From: Eucalyptus grandis | Lineage: Eukaryota; Streptophyta; Magnoliopsida; Myrtales; Myrtaceae | Length of the DNA stretch: 64,000 bases | NCBI RefSeq assembly: GCF_016545825.1 | Contig: NC_052616.1 | Span: 11,408,001 to 11,472,000 of the forward strand | Reading direction: 5' to 3' | In this document: one piece after another, positions 58,117-64,000 of the stretch | Position numbering within the stretch: the first letter of the stretch is position 1 | Layout of the letters: each line of letters starts with the position of its first letter | Program-made: the position numbers and the translations under genes | Notes under the pieces: generated by a model | Database searches by the model: none | What the model was told of the DNA's origin: nothing | The model's input: only the letters and a program-made list of their open reading frames with translations

Positions 58117-59018
58117 TGTTGGAGAAATCTTCTTGAAGTGTTTTGAAGTTGACAAAACGTTTTTATCAGTCTAGTCTGAAGGCTTGCAAACTCTGTTATT
58201 TAAAGTCTGAAGACCTCCGGACAGCCAAACTCAAGACTCAAAGTCTATCCTCATTGACAGTCTCTAATCCGTTGAAGAAAGGTTATTCAGAACTGGATGT
58301 TTCGTTAAGGATTTAACTTTATCAACTGGAGAAGATCTCGTGGCTGGAGAAGACATAACGGAGTCCTTTGATTGATCGAAGATTGACTCGATAATTGAAG
58401 ATCCGGTGATTGCCTAAATATTATTGGAAGGTTCGCTTATGGAAACCGAGATCCCGATTGTATGGGCGAACATGATTGATGGGCTATCAACATGTTCCTT
58501 TAATAGCTTGAACAATCTTCCTAATTGATTCCGTCCAACGGGTAGATTGGAGGAATTCCTTTGGTAAGTGCCAACGGGTATGATGGCATAAAGGAGTATA
58601 TAAGGAAGATTGTCTTAGTTGTTCAAGGTGTGCGCGATAGAAGAATTCCAAAGTCTGAAGCTCCTTTCTGTTTAGACAAATCCTTTGAGCGAACACTTGT
58701 ATACGAAAGAGAGAGTCTATATTTGTGAGAAATCTTGAGGAGATGTGGTAGAACATCTACACTGTGGAATCAAGGCAAAGCTGTGCTATAACTTCTCTTT
58801 TGTTCATAGTGGAATCCAGCCAATAGGCTGTCAGTGAAGAAGAGTGGACGTAGGCTTAATATAAGCCGAACCACTATAAACCGCGTGTTCAATTTTCTCT
58901 TTTCTCAGTCTTGCCTTGATTATCGTTTCCTCCAATTGTCTAGTATTGTGCAATTGATTGAGAAAAATTCTTTATATACCTATTCACCCCCTTCTAGGTA
59001 CTCATACTAGCAATATCA
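58117..59018 (+). repeat. 3' LTR of Copia element 2
   Basis: 902 bp, same ends as the 5' copy. Confidence 0.93.
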
Positions 59019-59256
59019 CCAATTCTATCTAAACTTTTTTTTTCCTCAAAAAGAACATTCAAATATTCCTTAACTCCCATATCTATCCCACTGTTAAACA
59101 TATTGGCCACGAAGTGGTCTCCACTAATGGTGGAGAAGTGATGGAGGTCATATCGGTGGCAAGAGACTCTGGGTGGTCGCAGATGAGATGTGGCATGAAG
59201 AGGAAGACTATGAACAGTATGTGACGAGCAAAGAGGAAAGAAAAGAAGGCCATTAA

Positions 59257-59655
59257 GGGGATGTTTGGTAATTATTCTATTTTCAAGATTAATTTATACT
59301 TAGAAATAGTTTTTGCTCTTTATTTCCTTGAACGAGTTTTTGAGTATTCAAACGCATTTGATAACTATACATAATTTCCATTCCCGAAAATAAAAAGAAC
59401 AAAAATACGTTTGACACGACTTTCAAATTTTTTTGTTACTACGAATTTTTTTTTATTAATTTTATAATATTTTTCTCTATTTTTTTTCTTTTTTCCATCT
59501 CTTCTTTTTCTTCCTCCTCTAGCCGGTCGCCAACAACCTCTCCCTACCATCGCAAGGTCAAGCCTCACCTAGCCATGGCGAGATCGACCTCGTGGTTGGG
59601 TAAGGTCGAGCCTCATCAAGGGTCAACGAGATCTCAAGACCTCGTCTTTGGCTGA
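59257..59655. mobile_element. Tourist/PIF-like element, left part
   Basis: GGGATGTTTGGTAATTATTC after TTAA, then GAACGAGTTTTTGAGT, a T-rich tract and the GC-rich AAGGTCGAGCCTC block. The right end is missing. Confidence 0.45.
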
Positions 59656-60004
59656 TCGCAGCCTCGACACAGATACGAGTATTTTTAGAAAAGCCTCACA
59701 TTGGTAAGTGGTGTGTTCGACTGAATATATTGATGGGTTCTGACTTGAGCACCCTCTTGACAATCTCCCTTAATGAAGGTATCAGTCTATTGCGCGCTCT
59801 CAACAGATAGTATTAAAGCCAATGGCAAATTTGTGAGCTTCTAATCTTATTATGGTATGTGATAAATTTCTCCAGGAAGGAATCTGATGGCCAATCGGTT
59901 TCTAAGTTGGTGGGCTTGTGGTGAAGTAATGCAGGCTCAATGGAATCTAGTGACTAGTGTGATTTCCGGGCAAGTGGGTTTGTGGTGTAATAACACGACC
60001 CTGA

Positions 60005-60320
60005 TGGTAGATTTTATAGTTTAGTCGGAAGAAAGAGACTAGAGATGAAATTGGGCGTTGATGGAAATTCAAACTAAGATATCTTGATGCAAGAGGATGC
60101 TTGGATTAAGGGGATGTAACGACGCCAACTTGATGACAAACTTCATGGTTTGGTTGGGAGAAAGAGACTAGAGATGAAGTTGGGTGTTGATGCAAATTGG
60201 AGTTGAGATATCTTGATGTAGAAGGATACTTGGTGGACCCATCTTGACATAAAATGATATCGAGATGGGTTCGATGGCAGACTTCATGGTTTGGTTGGGA
60301 GAAAGAGATCAGGGATCGGC
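60005..60320. repeat. Irregular tandem repeat (three units, about 130-140 bp)
   Basis: TTTGGTTGGGAGAAAGAGA-type words occur near 60020 (diverged), 60150 and 60290, with AGATATCTTGATG after the first two. 59660-60005 before it resembles the end of an LTR (CCTCACATTGGTAAGTGG) but no element could be delimited. Confidence 0.5.
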
Positions 60321-60880
60321 CATAGACAATGACTAGTGATGGTTGGCCTTGCCAGCTTCGGGTGAGGCTCGACCTCACCAGGTCTTGTGATGTGAGACTT
60401 GCCTAAGGCTGGCAAGGTCACCTCTTACCAAATCCCAACAAGGTTGGCCCTTGCTTGCCTCTGGCGAGACTTGTCATCGCTCGAGGCTGGCAAGGTTGCC
60501 CCTCACCAACCCTAGTGGTGTTGACCTCACCTGAGCCCTCTAAGGGCAACCCTCATCAGTCATCATCTTTGGCCTACCGCTAGCCATCATTAAGGCCCGG
60601 TGATTGGTGGAGAAAGAATGAAAAAGAAAGAAAAGAACAAAAGAACAATATATAATTTTTTTGGATAAAATAATAAAAAAATTATGAAAATTATCCACGT
60701 CTGCATCAATCATACCACGTAAAATGCTCAATATTCATGTAAGCGATTTCATATCAATATTTGCTTAATGGACTTAATTAGTACAAAGGAAAAAGGTTTA
60801 GAACTAAGTTAGTTTAATTAAATGATTTAGGACTAAGTTCAAATCAATATCATAGGTTTATGACTTTTTTGGCATTTTCT
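60321..60880. mobile_element. MULE-type element, right part
   Basis: A GC-rich GGCAAGGTCACC block, an A/T-rich tract, then the right arm TTAAATGATTTAGGACTAAG, CATAGGTTTATGACTTTTTT and GGCATTTTCTC. The left arm is not found. Confidence 0.45.
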
Positions 60881-61024
60881 CAATTATATTTCAAAAAAAA
60901 AAAAAACCCATGTGTTAAACGAGATCAAAATTAAAAAAATAAAATAAAATAAAACTTTAGTCACCAAATTCCTAGGTCCATATTAAGTCCAACAAAATCC
61001 AACTTCTCCTTTGTTTCCCACTAA

Positions 61025-61030
61025 TATAAA
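61025..61030 (+). promoter_or_regulatory. TATA box of BAHD copy 4
   Basis: TATAAA 59 bp before the ATG at 61084, in the conserved CCCACTAA-TATAAACC context. Confidence 0.6.
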
Positions 61031-61083
61031 CCACCACAAACGATTCCCAAGTTTTCAAAATCGTTCAATCCGCCATCATAAAA

Positions 61084-62577
61084 ATGGCTTCACTGCCACC
61101 TTCTTCTCCGGCACTACTATCCGTGAACCGCCACAAGCCAGAGCTGATCTCCCCGTCGCAGGCGACGCCACGCGAACTCAAGCCCCTCTCAGACCTGGAC
61201 GACCAGGAGGGGCTTCGCTTTCAGATTCCCTTCCTTTTCTTCTATCCCAACAGCCCCCCAATAAGAGGCCGAGAAGACCCGGCGAGAGTCGTCAAGGAAG
61301 CGCTCAGGAAGGCGCTCGTGTACTACTACCCATTGGCCGGGCGTATCCGGGAAGGGCCGAACCGCAAGCTCGTAGTGGACTGCACCGGCGAGGGGATCCT
61401 GTTTGTCAAGGCCGATGCCGACTTCAGCCTCGAGGAGCTCGGCGACTCCATGAGGCCACCGTGCGGCTTTGTGGACGAGGTGTTGTGCGATGTGGCCAGG
61501 TCTGGCGGCATCATTGGGTGCCCTCTGTTGTTGGTTCAGGTTGTCAACTGTAACGACATACAGATATGCCCTCTTGCTCTGAATAATCAACCTGCTGTAA
61601 CTTCTGTGGTTTCTTACTGAGTTCCTTCCGAATTGTAGGTGACCCGTTTGAAATGCGGGGGCTTCATCCTCGGAATCCGGCTCAATCACGCCATTAGCGA
61701 TTCCCTCGGCCTCAGACAATTCCTGAAGGCGGCCGCAGAACTCGCAAGAGGCGCACACGTGCCGTCTTGGCTACCTGTTTGGGAAAGAGAAATCCTCTGC
61801 GCCCGAGACCCGCCACGAGCGACGTGCAGGCACCCTGAGTTCGAGGATGTGGTCGACGACGCCAGAAGAGCTGCCGTGACGTTGGACCCCAAGAACATGG
61901 TACACAGATCCTTCTTTTTCGGCCCACGCGAAGTGGCGTCAATCAAGAAAGGCCTCCCTCACCACCTGGTCTCGAGATCCTCCACCTACGAGTTACTTAC
62001 GGCATGCCTGTGGAAGTGCCGCACAATTGCCCTCGAGATCGAGCCGGACGATGCCGTCCGCCTATCATCCGTGATTAATGCGCGAGGCAAGCAAGGCCTC
62101 GGCGTGCCTCGTGGTTATTACGGGAACACGTCGGTGTATGCAACGGTGCTTTTGAAGGCGGGTCATCTGTGCAACAGTCCGCTGGGATACGCGGTTGACT
62201 TAGTGAAGAAATCGAAAGAAATGGTGAGTGAAGAATATGTGAGGTCCTCCATTGACGTCTTAGTCCTTAAGGGACGGCCGAAGTACACGACCGTTTGGAA
62301 CTACGTGGTGGCCGACGCAACCAAGGTCGGGTTCGAAGAGGCCGACTTCGGTTGGGGGAAGCCAGCATATGGTGGGGTTGCAGGCGCATTTCCATTGATA
62401 AGCTTTAACGTGAAGTACAGAACGAGGAAGGGGGAGGAAGGGATTGTGGTGCCGATAATGTTGCCGGAGAGAGCAATGCGAAGGTTTCAAGAAGAGCTTG
62501 CAAAGATGACTGATGAAGGGAGGGAGGATGATGATTGTTATGGCGTGGATTCAACTACAAATAGATCCAATCTCTAG
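61084..62577 (+). CDS. BAHD acyltransferase copy 4 (alcohol acyltransferase-like)
   Basis: Exon 1 61084-61539 (152 codons), intron 61540-61638 (99 bp, CAG/GTTGTC to GTAG), exon 2 61639-62577 with stop; 464 residues. HAISD (His169, Asp173) and DFGWG (388-392) are intact, and KPAYGG follows. PELISPSQATPRELKPLSD, DQEGLRFQIP, YYPLAGR and DCTGEG place it with benzyl-alcohol/methanol-type acyltransferases, which make volatile or defensive esters from acyl-CoA in the cytosol. The exact substrates are unknown. It is the parent-like sister of pseudogene copy 1. No break is seen. This and copy 3 are the two best candidates for active enzymes in the window. Confidence 0.94.
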
Positions 62578-62734
62578 AGGGGTAATTAACCATAGATTAT
62601 CTAAAGTTTCTCAATCACATAGGACAAAGCTTGAATTATTAAATGGAGCATCTTTCTTTGGATTTATGTTCTAATTATGGACTTGATAATAAACCGATTG
62701 GACGACGGGATGTGCTCTTTTTCATTTCGATGAC

Positions 62735-62830
62735 TATTCAGACCTCAAGAACCACAAGAAATGTCAGGTTTACTGTTTCTCCAGAAGACCAAATAAAGAG
62801 ATGGTAATGGATGGTAACAGATAACGTCTC
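62735..62830 (+). mobile_element. Fossil LINE endonuclease scrap in the copy 4 flank
   Basis: ATTCAGACCTCAAGAACCAC, CAGGTTTACTGTTTCTCCAG and AATAAAGAGATGGTAATGGA align with 2468-2555. Too decayed to translate on its own. Confidence 0.55.
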
Positions 62831-62939
62831 CAATATTTAGGGTTTTTTTTTTTTTTACAAGTTTAGCAGTCGCGAAATCTGTTGGAATTCCTTGGGGGAC
62901 TAGGGGTAATTTGATATGTAGAGATAGAGTAGAATCTTA

Positions 62940-63883
62940 GCTTCGACGAAGATGTCGGGGTGTGAAAAAGTCATGGGATCACATGCCACAATGCACTTGT
63001 TGGACACCTTTTTTATTTTTTTTATTTTTTGGATTCCTTCCGATGGCGACTTAACCACCCAACGAACAATGGTATGACGATACCGTGCGAGGGGACCAAA
63101 CCGTTGTGGCGTACGTTCCCCTGGAATTTTGGGGTGGCCCGATTCTTCATAATGCAATGACTCATTTAACACGATTTTAATTTATAAAAGGCAATGCCTC
63201 AATTCTGACACAAAATACTTATTCGGTTGAATAGAATTATTTTGTATATGGTTGCTTCGACATTTTCAACAGACTTACGCTTTTGTAGGAATTACTACAG
63301 GGGTCATGATCCTTTACTCCAACAACATCTAGGGTTCCTCAGACAATGTGATATCTCACACAGGATAAATCCTTAACCACAATAAATCATTTAACATGTT
63401 TTTAGTTTATGGAAGGCGATGTTTAGTTATGCCGGGCAATAATATTTATTTTTTGACACCTAAATTTTGACAACTCCATATAATCATTCATTACATGAGA
63501 AAATGAGGCATCGACCATGATCCTAAACAAATATATTAGTTAAATTGCATATAAATATCAGGATTATTATCATTTAGTAGTAATAAGCCTACATAAATTG
63601 TATTATTTTTCGCGTGCGTAGTAGAATGTGTTTCAATGAACACAGACGAGAATATTATAATTCGTGTTGGCTTCGAATGAACTCATATCATGTGGTGTGT
63701 TGAGTTCAGATTTGTCTCGATGAATTCTCATTGCATTTGAGTTGTGTTCTCGTACTGTGTTAGCAATTGTTAGGCTCCTAAAGCCTTGTTCAAAAGTAGG
63801 AGACAATGCCAATCGACACAAATATTCATACGTCATGCATGGGCATATAGATAGGCCTGCACATACTTTCACGAGAGATTTAC
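62940..63883 (+). repeat. BAHD copy 4 3' flank, duplicated in the cluster
   Basis: TATGACGATACCGTGCGAGG, GAATTTTGGGGTGGCCCGAT and later TAGTTTATGGAAGGCGATGT, TCAGGATTATTATCATTTAG align with 3730-4140, 4640-4960 and 43814-44289. It includes the empty site of the Tourist-like element at 2818. No gene is recognised. Confidence 0.7.
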
Positions 63884-64000
63884 TAAAAAAGTTTTAAATT
63901 TGTTGCACTTGTGCTAATTCAGTCTACCCGGCCAAATTTGGTCAAGCCGGTACTAACGTAGAAGCTGGCTGTTCAGCCGACGCTAACATAGACAATTTTT
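63884..64000. mobile_element. MULE-type element, left arm, cut by the window end
   Basis: ACTAAAAAAGTTTTAAATTTGTT, then TTCAGTCTACCCGGCCAAAT and GCCGACGCTAACATAGACAA, the family's left arm, at the same place as in the flank at 44290. Confidence 0.5.

Larger units (their letters stand above)
48437..59018 (+). mobile_element. Sirevirus-type Ty1/Copia element 2
   Basis: 10582 bp, including a 1075-bp hAT-type insertion. LTRs 48437-49335 and 58117-59018. A perfect 5-bp target duplication CCAAT lies at 48432-48436 and 59019-59023, which fixes the LTR ends as TGTTGG and TATCA for the whole family. Same layout as element 1. Confidence 0.95.

Noticed and set aside
61011..61553. 180-residue frame overlapping BAHD exon 1
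   Set aside because: Out-of-frame shadow; the 61084 frame carries all BAHD motifs.
61189..61758. 189-residue reverse-strand frame
   Set aside because: Antisense shadow of exon 1, intron and exon 2 of BAHD copy 4.

Overview
This is a window of plant nuclear DNA. The protein families (BAHD acyltransferases, a plant L1-type LINE, Sirevirus-type Ty1/Copia elements, hAT, MULE and Tourist-like elements) and the splice sites point to a dicot. The BAHD proteins look like the benzyl-alcohol/methanol acyltransferase type. A woody species, perhaps Myrtales, fits my memory of such clusters, but the sequence here does not prove it.

The backbone is a same-strand (+) cluster of BAHD acyltransferase genes broken up by transposable elements. 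Copy 1 (1300-2309) is a pseudogene: an LTR element (1-1299) sits inside exon 1, and exon 2 has two stops and two frameshifts. Copy 2 (6546-9640) has full length, but the Asp of its HXXXD motif is Asn, its single intron uses a GC donor, and the intron is swollen by repeats. Copy 3 (12655-14263) and copy 4 (61084-62577) are intact two-exon genes. A TATA box lies about 55 bp before the start codon of copies 2, 3 and 4. Copies 1 and 4 are close sisters and share 3' flanking sequence, including a fossil LINE scrap. Copies 2 and 3 share another flank. Further flank copies without a gene (about 4445-4960 and 43814-44290) suggest gene units that were lost.

14.3-28.5 kb is repeat-rich. A probable Pack-MULE (14732-16235, long inverted repeats, 9-bp target duplication) carries one exon of an RBL/RBBP5-like COMPASS subunit gene. 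Two diverged copies of a roughly 1-kb segment (16566-17570 and 19747-20770) flank a reverse-oriented solo Sirevirus LTR (18491-19746). A roughly 5-kb LTR-like element (22335-27324) belongs to the same family as the fragment at 1-1299.

28.5-43.8 kb is a LINE (ORF1 with zinc knuckle, endonuclease, reverse transcriptase, RNase H, poly-A) split by a 9.5-kb Sirevirus-type Copia element (33304-42826). 43.8-48.4 kb holds an orphan BAHD flank, an unrecognised exon-like segment (44840-46140) and three tandem 248-bp repeats (47295-48034). A second Copia element of the same family (48437-59018, perfect 5-bp target duplication) carries a 1075-bp hAT-type element (55381-56455) in its third ORF. After more repeats, BAHD copy 4 and its flank close the window.

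The most unusual signal is technical or epigenetic. The two Copia copies, and the two LTRs within each, differ again and again at CAG/CTG trinucleotides, which read as CG, CGG or CGAG in one copy. Many apparent frameshifts fall on these sites. That is what base-calling errors at CHG-methylated cytosines would give, so the elements may be more intact than they look.
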